DNA of 10,125 nucleotides from Nitrospiria bacterium (GCA_919902475.1 CAKKRA010000252.1:1-10125), one strand, 5' to 3'; positions 1 to 7,115 are shown, counted from the first letter of the stretch. Notes: generated by a model not told the origin, from the sequence alone. Numbers and translations are program-made.

Positions 1-755
1 TAACAGAAGATGCACTTTTCAGACTTGCCTGTTCCCCAGTTATAGTATGGTTTCTTGTATGGACATGCGCTTATACAGAACCTCCATGCGCGGCAGGTAT
101 CTTGGTCAATCAGGACTATACCATCCTCTCCCCTCTTGTATATGGCGCCGGATGGACATGCCGCAACACAGCCGGGGTTAAGACAGTGATTGCATATCCT
201 CGGCACATAAAAGTAGAAGAGCTTGTGGAATTTTGTAAGCATCTCCTTCTGCGACTCTGAAAGACCCTTTAAGTTCGGGTCATTTGAGCCGTAAAGCGGA
301 GAGCCGCCAAAGTCATCGTCCCAGTTTGGTCCGAGTGTAATCTTCTCCATGAAATCGCCTGTAATAAGAGACTTTGGCCTTGCTACCGGCTGGTCATCCC
401 CAGCCGGCGCATTAAACAGGTTCTGATAATCATAAGTAAACGGCTCATAGTAGTCGTCTATTGTGGGCAGGTTCGGCTGGAAAAAAATGCTTGCCAGAGT
501 CCTTAACTTGTTGCCCTTGATAAGCTTAAGCCTCAGATTGCCGCTGTCAGAAACCTCCCAACCGCCCCTGTATCTTTCCTGATCTTCCCATGTAAGCGGA
601 AATCCTGCGCCGGGCTTGGTCTCCACATTGTTCCACCACATATATTCCGCGCCCTGACGGGTTGTCCATATATTCTTGCAGGATATGCTGCATGTATGGC
701 ACCCAATGCATTTGTCAAGGTTGAAACTCATTGATAGCTGCGCTCTTATATCCAT
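1..755 (-). CDS. narH: Nitrate reductase/nitrite oxidoreductase beta (iron-sulfur) subunit, 5' part, cut by left window edge
   Basis: Encodes the electron-transfer subunit that passes electrons between the membrane partner and the molybdenum subunit NarG through four Fe-S clusters. The first 251 residues are visible and read without a stop to the edge. Cys groups seen: C16/C19/C22/C26 (DKCIGCHTCSISCKN), C188/C191/C196/C200, C221/W224/C227/C231 and the start of the last group at C248/C251. W224 in CRAWRFC sits where E. coli NarH has Trp in place of a Cys, the known signature of its [3Fe-4S] cluster. The N-terminus MDIRAQLSMSFNLDKCIGCH aligns from residue 1 with E. coli NarH (MKIRSQVGMVLNLDKCIGCH), so the ATG at 755 is preferred; it overlaps the narG stop as TAATG. 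An in-frame ATG at 761 would add only M-V. A GGAGG at 770 to 766 serves either start. No export signal is seen. An NxrB role is possible (see narG). Confidence 0.95.
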   Translation of the reverse strand, partial: MDIRAQLSMSFNLDKCIGCHTCSISCKNIWTTRQGAEYMWWNNVETKPGAGFPLTWEDQERYRGGWEVSDSGNLRLKLIKGNKLRTLASIFFQPNLPTIDDYYEPFTYDYQNLFNAPAGDDQPVARPKSLITGDFMEKITLGPNWDDDFGGSPLYGSNDPNLKGLSESQKEMLTKFHKLFYFYVPRICNHCLNPGCVAACPSGAIYKRGEDGIVLIDQDTCRAWRFCISACPYKKPYYNWGTGKSEKCIFC

Positions 756-3700
756 TACCATTCCACCTCCTGATTCTTCATTTTTCTAAGTAAGATGGTT
801 GTGTCCCTGATGATGGGTATTGGACCCCATGAATTAAATCCATAGGAAAACTGTCCATAACCCGCCACACTCAGTGTAGGGAGTTTTAGCCTCTGCCTCG
901 GAAGGCTGTTGTGGTACCCGCCCCTCACCTTGTTTCTAATCTGGGATTTTGGAACATTTATTGTCTTTTCCTGCGAATGATAGGCAAAGCATGTTCCGGA
1001 CGGTATCCTCGCGCTTACAACTGCACGGGCGCAATATACGCCGTTGTCATTGTATGCCTCTACCCAGTCATTGTCCTTTATGCCCACGCTCTCCGAGTCT
1101 CTGTCATTTACCCATATTACATTGCCGCCGCGTGAAAGCGTCAGCATCCTAAGATTATCATAGTGTGTAGAGTGTATCTGCCACTTGCCGTGCGGAGTAA
1201 TATAGTTCAGATGCAGAGCGCCTGACTTGTCGCTTTTCTTTATTTCATTCATCTTGTTTGGATCCAGCTTGTATTTATGCGTGCACAAGGCCTCTCCAAA
1301 TTCAAGATATGTCGGATGGTCAAGATAGAAATGCTGTCTTCCTGTTAAAGTCCTCCATGGGAGCCTGAAATCTATCTGATTGCTATATCCTGTATATGAC
1401 CTTCCGTTTCTTGTATCGCCTGACCACAGCGGGCTGTTTAGCCACCTCTTTGGCTGAGCAACTATGTCATCGTAGCTTGTGCGGAAGTTTCTGTCAGGAC
1501 CTGCCACCTCGTCTGCAACTGAGTGGTATTCACCCATAGCTGCATCCATTGCCTTTGGCGCCAGATCTGCATGTTTTAATGTCCATACCCTTGATGGGTC
1601 ATGGCCGAATATCTTCTTAACAGACTCCTTTGCCTCTTTATACTGCTCGCCGTGCAGTCCTGTGTGATGCTCCTCTATCAGCCACTCCTGATAGTTCACC
1701 TCTCCATTTGTCAAACTGGAAAAGAAGATAACTGCATTGCATGCCTCTTTCGCCTCTCTAAGGGATATATACTTCTCGCCGCCCCATTCAACTGTCTGTG
1801 TATGGGCGTCGTTCATGTATTCCTTATAGAAAGGTCCGCCGTCAAGCATGATGTTATGGAAGCCGTATTTACCCTTCATTAAAGGCCCAAGAGAGATATA
1901 GCGGTTATATACATTTGCATAATCCCTTGTTGCAACGGATATATTCGGCCCTGTTACACCTGGTATAAGATCGCAATCCCCCTTCTTCCAATCCTTTACA
2001 TCGGGAATAGCAGGCTGAGTTATTTCGCCGGGGGTATCATGCATAAGCGGCGTGATCACCACATCCTTCACAGGCTTTGGGAAATGCTTTTCAGCAAGCT
2101 CTGAGAATTTCTTTGCAATGAACTTGAAAGCATCCCAGTCGCTCTTTGACTCCCAGTTTGGCGTAACTGCCGCGCCCATTGGATGGATATAAGAGTGGAG
2201 GTCTGTAGTATTGATATCCTCCTTCTCATACCAGTGGGCTGCTGGAAGCACTATGTCGCTGTATATCGGCGTTGTATTCATACGCATATTCAAATCAACA
2301 ATCAGGTCAAGCTTGCCGAGCGGCGACTCCCTGTATTTCATATCATTAATATACGGCTTTGCAATCTCCTCGCAGTCCATATTATGGTGCGTGCCGAGAA
2401 GGAATTTCATAAAATATTCATGGCCTCTTGCTGAAGAGCCAAGGGCATTGCCGCGCCATATCATCCAGACCCTCGGCCAGTTATCAGGCGCATCAGGGTC
2501 CTCAACAGCAAACTGGAGTCCGCCGTTCTTAATCTGTTTTGCTGTATAGTTCACTATGTCTGCATCTGTCTTTGCGCCTGCCTTCTGCGCATCCTCTGCT
2601 ACAACTAATGGGCTCTTGTTAAGCTGCGGATACCATGGAAGGCCTCCGAGCCTTACAGCCTGCACCTGCCAATCAGCGCAATGCTGATACTTGATGGCAT
2701 TTTTATCCGGCACAACATGATATTCCGTCAGCTTGTCGTCATACTTAAACATCTGCGTATGTATGTACCAATAGCTTGGCGTATTCTGGAACCTCGGCGG
2801 CCTTACCCAGTCAAGGGCATGGGCAATCTGTCCCCATGAATCAAACGGCGCAAGCCTTTCCTGACCAACATAGTGGTTCTGTCCGCCCCCGTTTCTGCCG
2901 ACGCAGCCGGTAAGCATTAATGTGCCTATAAACGACCTGTAAATAAGATCAGAGTGGTAATAGTGATTGCTGCTTGCCCCGCTTATTACCATACACCTGC
3001 CCTTTGTAGCCTCAGCAGTAGAAGCAAACTCCCTTGCTATCTGTATGATTGTTGCGCGGCCGATGCCTGTATATTTTTCCTGCCATGCAGGTGAAAAGCC
3101 CTTGTCATCGTCATAGCTCTTTGAGAAATCGCCTGAAAGCCCGGGACGAGCTACGCCTAAGTGCGACATCTGCATATCAAATACGGTTGTTACAGGTATC
3201 TTGCCTTCTGTAGCTGTATCTATGTATCTTACTGGAACCTCTCTCTTGTAAACCTCGCCGGTATCAAGCTCATAGAATGCGCACTCCAGAACATCGCCCT
3301 TTTTGCCGCCAAGCAGCGTAAGCAAAGGGTCTATCTGCTCGCCTGTCTTTTCATCCTTCAGCAGTGTATTCCACTTGCTCTCGCTCTCCTTATTCTTAGG
3401 ATATCTGAAGCCCATGCCCCCGTAGACAATCCGCGGCTTGTTTGCCTTGCTATCCCACATTGCAAACTTCCACTCAGGGTTGTCTGTATCTGCATATTCT
3501 TTCAGATCCATTGCCCTTAAGAATCTGCCCATCTCATATCCGTTTTTGGTCTTCTTAAGCTTTATCAGGTGCGGAAGGTCTGTATAGCTCTTTGCATAGT
3601 CAACAAAGTATGGAACCTGCTTGTCTGCATAGAACTCCTTGCAGATTACATGGTTGATTGCCATCCAGATAGCGCCGTCAGAACCAGGTTTAACTGGAAC

Positions 3701-4537
3701 CCACATATCAGCATATTTTGCGCTTTCTGAATAATCAGGCGTCATTACTATAAGCTTTGCCCCGCCCATGCGAAGCTCAGATATAAAGTGGCAGTCTGCT
3801 GTCCTTGTCCTGTTTGGGGTCGCGCCTGTTATAACACAATATGCTGTATGATACCAGTCCGCGCTCTCAGCAACGTCTGTCTGCTCGCCCCAGACCTGGG
3901 GATGAGCATTCGGCAGGTCTGTGTAGTAATCATAAAAGCTCAAGCTCACAGCGCCTATTAACTGATGATATCTGGCGCCTGAGGCATAGCTTATCATTGA
4001 CATGGCTGGAATCGGCGAAAAGCTGATATTCCTGTCTGGACCATATTTTTTGATGGTATACATCTGCGCAGCAGTTATAATCTCTGCTGCTGTATCCCAG
4101 TCAAATCTCCTGAATCCGCCCTTTCCCCTTGACCATTTGATTTTCTTGGAAAGCTCAGGATCCTCCACTATGCTCGCCCATGCGTCAACAACATCTGAAT
4201 GTTTTGTCCTTGCCTCCCTCCATGCCTCAATCAGTGTCCCTCTTACATAGGGATATTTAACCCTGACAGGGCTGTATACATACCATGAAGCTGATATTCC
4301 CCTCTGACAGCCTCTCGGTTCGTAAGGCGGAATAGTCGGCTCTAATAATGGATAATCAACGGCCTGCAGCTCCCATGTAATAATGCCGTCCTTTACATAG
4401 ACCATCCATGAACAGCCGCCTGTGCAGTTGTTGCCATGCGTGCTTCTGACGGTCTTATCATACTGCCAGCGGTTTCTATAAAATTCTTCCCATCCCCTTT
4501 TAGTCGGATTGACTATATCTTGTATCAGCGTTGCCAT
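755..4537 (-). CDS. narG: Membrane-bound nitrate reductase alpha subunit, NarG family (possibly nitrite oxidoreductase NxrA)
   Basis: Catalytic subunit that binds Mo-bisMGD and cluster FS0 and interconverts nitrate and nitrite. It has 1260 aa (E. coli NarG 1247), so it looks complete. Seen: the FS0 motif His34, Cys38, Cys42 (STHGNNCTGGC) and Cys77 (EPRGCQRG), i.e. the His-plus-three-Cys pattern of NarG. Asp207 in YYTDLPNAHPQ matches the Mo-ligand Asp222 of E. coli; SPIPAMSMISYASGARY and WGEQTDVAESADWY are typical NarG blocks. The C-terminal domain keeps the ITPHGKW, HSTHYDN and GGYHNS stretches. No twin-arginine signal precedes the FS0 motif, so the active site is probably cytoplasmic, unlike the exported Nitrospira/anammox-type NxrA. 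The ATG directly follows the stop of the cytochrome gene (TAAATG), with a GGGAGGG 6 nt upstream. By eye there is extra sequence near residues 960 to 1020 relative to E. coli, and the loop matching WGSNVPQTRTPDAH reads TGATPNRTRTADCH. Reaction direction is not decidable from sequence alone. Confidence 0.95.
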   Translation of the reverse strand: MATLIQDIVNPTKRGWEEFYRNRWQYDKTVRSTHGNNCTGGCSWMVYVKDGIITWELQAVDYPLLEPTIPPYEPRGCQRGISASWYVYSPVRVKYPYVRGTLIEAWREARTKHSDVVDAWASIVEDPELSKKIKWSRGKGGFRRFDWDTAAEIITAAQMYTIKKYGPDRNISFSPIPAMSMISYASGARYHQLIGAVSLSFYDYYTDLPNAHPQVWGEQTDVAESADWYHTAYCVITGATPNRTRTADCHFISELRMGGAKLIVMTPDYSESAKYADMWVPVKPGSDGAIWMAINHVICKEFYADKQVPYFVDYAKSYTDLPHLIKLKKTKNGYEMGRFLRAMDLKEYADTDNPEWKFAMWDSKANKPRIVYGGMGFRYPKNKESESKWNTLLKDEKTGEQIDPLLTLLGGKKGDVLECAFYELDTGEVYKREVPVRYIDTATEGKIPVTTVFDMQMSHLGVARPGLSGDFSKSYDDDKGFSPAWQEKYTGIGRATIIQIAREFASTAEATKGRCMVISGASSNHYYHSDLIYRSFIGTLMLTGCVGRNGGGQNHYVGQERLAPFDSWGQIAHALDWVRPPRFQNTPSYWYIHTQMFKYDDKLTEYHVVPDKNAIKYQHCADWQVQAVRLGGLPWYPQLNKSPLVVAEDAQKAGAKTDADIVNYTAKQIKNGGLQFAVEDPDAPDNWPRVWMIWRGNALGSSARGHEYFMKFLLGTHHNMDCEEIAKPYINDMKYRESPLGKLDLIVDLNMRMNTTPIYSDIVLPAAHWYEKEDINTTDLHSYIHPMGAAVTPNWESKSDWDAFKFIAKKFSELAEKHFPKPVKDVVITPLMHDTPGEITQPAIPDVKDWKKGDCDLIPGVTGPNISVATRDYANVYNRYISLGPLMKGKYGFHNIMLDGGPFYKEYMNDAHTQTVEWGGEKYISLREAKEACNAVIFFSSLTNGEVNYQEWLIEEHHTGLHGEQYKEAKESVKKIFGHDPSRVWTLKHADLAPKAMDAAMGEYHSVADEVAGPDRNFRTSYDDIVAQPKRWLNSPLWSGDTRNGRSYTGYSNQIDFRLPWRTLTGRQHFYLDHPTYLEFGEALCTHKYKLDPNKMNEIKKSDKSGALHLNYITPHGKWQIHSTHYDNLRMLTLSRGGNVIWVNDRDSESVGIKDNDWVEAYNDNGVYCARAVVSARIPSGTCFAYHSQEKTINVPKSQIRNKVRGGYHNSLPRQRLKLPTLSVAGYGQFSYGFNSWGPIPIIRDTTILLRKMKNQEVEW

Positions 4538-5146
4538 TTATTTCCCTCCCTTTCCGCCATAATTTCTCCATAATGCATCATGTGCAGTGCCCTTATTCCT
4601 CTTTCTGTATCTGCCGCTCCACACGATGCTGAAGAAGATCATTATTCCGATAAAACCTGCTGCGCCTGCGCCGACAAAAGAACCTGTTTTTGAAGCAGCA
4701 ACAGGCTGGCTTGCAGTTTCACTAAAGAATACCCTTAGATGCTCCATCTCTGCCTCTGTTATATTTTTGGCTGAAAAAATCGGACCCATTACAGGAAGTC
4801 CGGGGCTGTTCACCCAGCCAATCATAAGAAGCGCCCTCTTTGGCCCGGCGTATATCTGTGACAGGTTTGGACCAAGCACACCTCCGTCTAAGGCGCCAAC
4901 CCCTGCGCTGTGGCAGGATATGCATGGAGGACCTCCGTTTGTAAACCGCTTCTCCCCGCTAAATAATGCCCTGCCAGTCTTGTAATCGCCCTGCTCAGCA
5001 GGCGCTGCAGGAGACTCTTGAACAGGCTCTGCCTGCTGTGTCTCTGCTGTCTGAGCCGCAGCAATCATTGGCATAAGAATCAGGATTATTGCCAATGTAA
5101 ATCTTAGAAACTTTTTAAATCCCTTTCTCCCATCCCTCAGAATCAT
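4538..5146 (-). CDS. Membrane-anchored monohaem cytochrome c associated with the Nar/Nxr complex
   Basis: A 202-aa class I-like c-type cytochrome, probably an electron partner of NarGH on the periplasmic side. Seen: a basic N-terminus (RDGRKGFKKFLRF) followed by a hydrophobic stretch about 17 to 31 ending in AAAQ, a Sec signal peptide or anchor. Next comes a Pro/Ala/Glu/Gln-rich linker about 32 to 52, then one haem site C75-I-S-C78-H79. The likely distal ligand is Met120 in LPVMGP. A second membrane segment lies at about 157 to 176, followed by RYRKRNK, which places a short tail in the cytoplasm. Known context: Thermus nar operons carry a cytochrome gene narC, and Nitrobacter has a class I cytochrome c gene before nxrA; this protein has one haem site only. 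The start ATG has GGAGGTG about 10 nt upstream. The stop abuts the narG ATG, and the Gly-Lys tail (GGKGGK) is encoded by the narG Shine-Dalgarno stretch. Role as partner is inferred from position. Confidence 0.85.
   Translation of the reverse strand: MILRDGRKGFKKFLRFTLAIILILMPMIAAAQTAETQQAEPVQESPAAPAEQGDYKTGRALFSGEKRFTNGGPPCISCHSAGVGALDGGVLGPNLSQIYAGPKRALLMIGWVNSPGLPVMGPIFSAKNITEAEMEHLRVFFSETASQPVAASKTGSFVGAGAAGFIGIMIFFSIVWSGRYRKRNKGTAHDALWRNYGGKGGK
4544..4550 (-). promoter_or_regulatory. Ribosome binding site of narG inside the cytochrome c gene
   Basis: GGGAGGG ends 6 nt before the narG ATG and lies within the last codons of the cytochrome gene, which ends GGK-GGK-stop. The stop TAA and the ATG are directly adjacent, so the two genes are probably translationally coupled. 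Confidence 0.8.
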
Positions 5147-5197
5147 AATCTTTTTACACCTCCTTATTTTATTTTGATAACTGTTCCTATAAAATCT

Positions 5198-5205
5198 TAT
5201 TTAAA
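5198..5205. repeat. Left copy of TATTTAAA direct repeat flanking the palindromic element
   Basis: Identical to 5297 to 5304 and placed immediately outside the 91-bp element, so a candidate target-site duplication. The sequence is AT-rich and partly palindromic, so chance identity cannot be excluded. Confidence 0.5.
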
Positions 5206-5296
5206 TCCTTACTGCCCCTTGCCACGCCGACCTCTGGTGGTATGCCACCTACGTTGGAGAGAGGAGGAGAGTCAGAGCAGCAAGGGCAGTAAGCCC
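5206..5296. mobile_element. MITE-like 91-bp palindromic element between uspA-like gene and cytochrome c gene
   Basis: The outer arms CTTACTGCCC(C)TTGC (5208 to 5222) and GCAAGGGCAGTAAG (5280 to 5293) pair over 14 bp with a single bulged C at 5218. Inside, CCTCT (5231 to 5235) can pair with AGAGG (5260 to 5264), and GGTGG (5236 to 5240) with CCACC (5245 to 5249) around a TATG loop. The block is more GC-rich than the AT-rich spacer around it. It is flanked by the 8-bp direct repeats TATTTAAA at 5198 to 5205 and 5297 to 5304, as a target-site duplication would be. It encodes nothing obvious. It has no U-tract on either strand, so it is not a standard terminator. In the mRNA it would form a large stem-loop starting right after the uspA-like stop codon, and could influence read-through or stability of the downstream nar message. 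Mobility is inferred from structure; no copy elsewhere can be checked here. Confidence 0.5.
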
Positions 5297-5736
5297 TATT
5301 TAAAAACCCACAAAACAGGACAAGGCGAGCTCTTGGTCACCTTGTCTGTAACGCTTCCCATAAAAAACTTCCCCACTGGTGAATAGCGATGGGTTGCCAT
5401 AATTATCAAATCAGCTCTCTGTTCCATTGCCAATGCAATAATCTCATGCGCTGCGTCTCCATCTCTTAATACCATCTCAACATCCTTCACGCCTTTTTCT
5501 TTAAGTTTGGCTGCTTCCTTTTCCAAAATCCCCCTGCCCTCATTCAGCCAATTTGTGTGTATATTCTGCCACTCAGTAGAATCTGTCACAAGATGCGCTG
5601 AGCGGTACCACTTTTCCACTACATTCAGCAGAATCAATTTTGCGCCTGAAATCTTACTTAGATAAACACCTGCATCCTCTACCTTTTCTGACAGCTCAGA
5701 GCCGTCAATCGGGCAGAGTATGCTCTTATACTCCAT
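5296..5736 (-). CDS. Universal stress protein, UspA family
   Basis: A 146-aa single-domain Usp protein, the usual family length, predicted to be soluble and cytoplasmic. Seen: the N-terminal strand and nucleotide-facing loop YKSILCPIDGSELS (conserved Asp11), and the C-terminal block GSVTDKVTKSSPCPVLWV typical of the family. The ATP-binding signature G-2x-G-9x-G-S is degenerate: the first Gly is Ala114 and the second is Arg117, while G127-S128 is kept, so ATP binding is doubtful. The start ATG overlaps the 3' end of the narK gene by 11 nt, giving tight translational coupling; the Shine-Dalgarno is modest (AGGGA). Usp genes are found beside narK in several nitrate respirers, but their role there is not well defined, so a link with nitrate transport or respiration is inference. 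The stop codon TAG spans the edge of the palindromic insertion. Confidence 0.9.
   Translation of the reverse strand: MEYKSILCPIDGSELSEKVEDAGVYLSKISGAKLILLNVVEKWYRSAHLVTDSTEWQNIHTNWLNEGRGILEKEAAKLKEKGVKDVEMVLRDGDAAHEIIALAMEQRADLIIMATHRYSPVGKFFMGSVTDKVTKSSPCPVLWVFK
5297..5304. repeat. Right copy of TATTTAAA direct repeat, overlapping the end of the uspA-like gene
   Basis: Second copy of the 8-bp repeat. It contains the last codons of the uspA-like gene and the first two bases of its stop codon; the third base of the stop (position 5296) belongs to the inserted element. Confidence 0.5.
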
Positions 5737-7009
5737 AAAATCTTCCCTGCCTCTGCAGCATCTCGTATTCCTCAGCGCTCTGAATCATGAACCTTCGCGG
5801 ATGGTTCATTAATGCCTTTCCTCCCTTAGCAACCCAACTTGTTGTCCACTTGCGCTGCACTATCCTTAGCATGATCAGAACTGCAACTGCTAATATTGCA
5901 AATGCAATGAATCCATAAGCAAATGTCCCTGTATACTGTTTTGACAGTCCCATTGCGTTAGGTATAAATGCACCGCCAAGAGCGCCAATCTCGCCAATCA
6001 TACTTCCTGCAACAGCAGTAGTCGTTGGCCAGCGAAGGGGCACTAACTGGAACAGGGCGCCGTTACCAGCCCCGAGGGCTGCAAAACACAGCATAAACAT
6101 TATGGTTGTGGTAGCCAATGCAGGCAGTGTTGCCCCAAATAGCATCATCGCAATTATTACGACAAAAACGGCTGTAAGCGAATTGATGCCGCCGATCCTG
6201 TCGGAGACATATCCTCCGAGAATTCTGATGCCGCTTCCCATTACCGCTGCCAGCATTGTAAGCTGTCCTGCTTGAACCTTTGTTACATGAAACTGGTCAT
6301 AGAAGAAGGTCGGAAGAAAATTGGCCAATCCGATAAATCCTCCAAAGGTGATGATATATATCAGATTAAACGACCAGCCGTCTTTCTCAATAAGGCATTT
6401 GAGAAGTTCCTTTAATGAGTGCCGCTCCCTATCCGGCGGCTCCTTTGCAAAAATCAGCATCACCAGAATTGGCAAAAGCATTGTCAGCGCTGCTAAACCA
6501 TAAACACTCTGCCAGCCATATTTCATTGCAAGGGGCGGTGCGAATAAAACTGCCAGCACCGTTCCGCTGTTCCCTGCCCCTGCTATTCCCATGGCAAGCC
6601 CCTTATACTGTGCCGGGAACCATCCTGAACCGAGCGAAAGCGCAACCCCAAAACTTGCCCCTGCAAGGCCGAGCAGCACACCCATGGCGAGCATCTCCGA
6701 ATAACTGGTAACTACAAAAAAACCATAGCACATCGCTACAAAAATCATACCCATTTCTACCAATGCTGCGTTCTTTCTGCCAATATACTGGGCCAATACC
6801 CCAAGTGGGAAGCGCATGACTGCGCCTGCCATTATAGGCACTGAAATCATGAAGCCCTTTTGTGCGGGGCTTAGATTGAAATGCTCACTTATGAATGGCG
6901 CCATTGCGCCATTTAATACCCATACTGCAAAACAGAAATCAAAATACAGAAATGCTGAAAATAGTGTAGGCGTGTGACCTGACTTAAAGAAGGTTTTTAG
7001 ATTTGCCAT
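5726..7009 (-). CDS. narK: NarK/NasA-family nitrate/nitrite transporter (MFS)
   Basis: A 427-aa inner-membrane transporter of the major facilitator superfamily with about 12 hydrophobic segments. It would import nitrate with protons or exchange nitrate for nitrite, feeding the cytoplasmic NarG site. Seen: Arg66 in VMRFPLGVLAQYIGRK and Arg262 in SGIRILGGYVSDR, matching the two substrate-binding Arg of E. coli NarK (R89, R305). The two nitrate-signature Gly-rich stretches are GIAGAGNSGT (141 to 150) and LGAGNGALFQLVP (312 to 324). The cytoplasmic tail after the last helix is about 40 residues, basic and ending QGRFYGV. Start: ATG with GGAGGT 6 nt upstream. It is the first gene of the nar operon, behind the sigma-54 promoter at 7204 to 7190, and it overlaps the uspA-like gene by 11 nt. 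Whether it is a NarK1-type symporter or a NarK2-type antiporter needs a phylogeny. Confidence 0.93.
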   Translation of the reverse strand: MANLKTFFKSGHTPTLFSAFLYFDFCFAVWVLNGAMAPFISEHFNLSPAQKGFMISVPIMAGAVMRFPLGVLAQYIGRKNAALVEMGMIFVAMCYGFFVVTSYSEMLAMGVLLGLAGASFGVALSLGSGWFPAQYKGLAMGIAGAGNSGTVLAVLFAPPLAMKYGWQSVYGLAALTMLLPILVMLIFAKEPPDRERHSLKELLKCLIEKDGWSFNLIYIITFGGFIGLANFLPTFFYDQFHVTKVQAGQLTMLAAVMGSGIRILGGYVSDRIGGINSLTAVFVVIIAMMLFGATLPALATTTIMFMLCFAALGAGNGALFQLVPLRWPTTTAVAGSMIGEIGALGGAFIPNAMGLSKQYTGTFAYGFIAFAILAVAVLIMLRIVQRKWTTSWVAKGGKALMNHPRRFMIQSAEEYEMLQRQGRFYGV

Positions 7010-7015
7010 GTTGCT

Positions 7016-7021
7016 ACCTCC
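7016..7021 (-). promoter_or_regulatory. Ribosome binding site of narK
   Basis: GGAGGT with a 6-nt spacer before the narK ATG supports the start at 7009. It lies about 15 nt after the leader hairpin at 7060 to 7037. Confidence 0.8.
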
Positions 7022-7036
7022 ATTTAATAAAGATTA

Positions 7037-7060
7037 GGGTTAGATATCATCTCATAACCC
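7037..7060 (-). promoter_or_regulatory. Leader hairpin candidate proximal to narK
   Basis: GGGTTA (7060 to 7055 as read on the minus strand) and TAACCC (7042 to 7037) form a 6-bp stem around a 12-nt loop. It sits in the predicted 5' leader just before the narK ribosome binding site. No U-run follows it. Function unknown. Confidence 0.35.
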
Positions 7061-7086
7061 AGATTAAGCAATTTTAGGCTTTATAA

Positions 7087-7115
7087 CAGGTAGGATGCTC
7101 CCCCTCCTATACCTG
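7087..7115 (-). promoter_or_regulatory. Leader hairpin candidate distal to narK
   Basis: On the minus strand CAGG-UA-UAGGA pairs with UCCUA-CCUG: 9 bp with a 2-nt bulge and a purine-rich loop GGGGGAGCA. It lies in the predicted narK leader. The bases after it (TTATAAAG) do not make a terminator. The GGAGGGGGAG loop resembles a Shine-Dalgarno, but no start codon with a useful frame follows. Confidence 0.35.

Noticed and set aside
759..761. Upstream ATG as the start of narH
   Set aside because: It is in frame and adds only Met-Val, but the next ATG at 755 to 753 aligns with residue 1 of E. coli NarH and has a workable 10-nt spacing from GGAGG; the 761 start would have only 4 nt.
911..4250. Several plus-strand open frames of 60 to 119 codons opposite narG
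   Set aside because: They lie wholly within narG on the opposite strand, lack good ribosome binding sites and show no recognisable domain; long antisense frames are expected opposite a large gene.
4400..4537. Twin-arginine export signal on NarG
   Set aside because: The N-terminus MATLIQDIVNPTKRGWEEFY has no RR motif or hydrophobic core before the FS0 cysteines.
4722..4925. A 67-codon minus-strand frame inside the cytochrome c gene
   Set aside because: It is a shifted frame of a gene with a clear haem motif and membrane segments, and has no independent start signal.
5208..5293. The large hairpin as a rho-independent terminator, integron attC site or molybdenum-cofactor riboswitch
   Set aside because: There is no U-run on either side; the core GTTRRRY/RYYYAAC boxes of attC are not met; and I could not match the conserved Moco-riboswitch pattern.
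5174..5386. A 70-codon plus-strand frame spanning the palindromic element and the end of the uspA-like gene
   Set aside because: It overlaps an inverted repeat and an antisense gene end; no ribosome binding site or protein-like composition.
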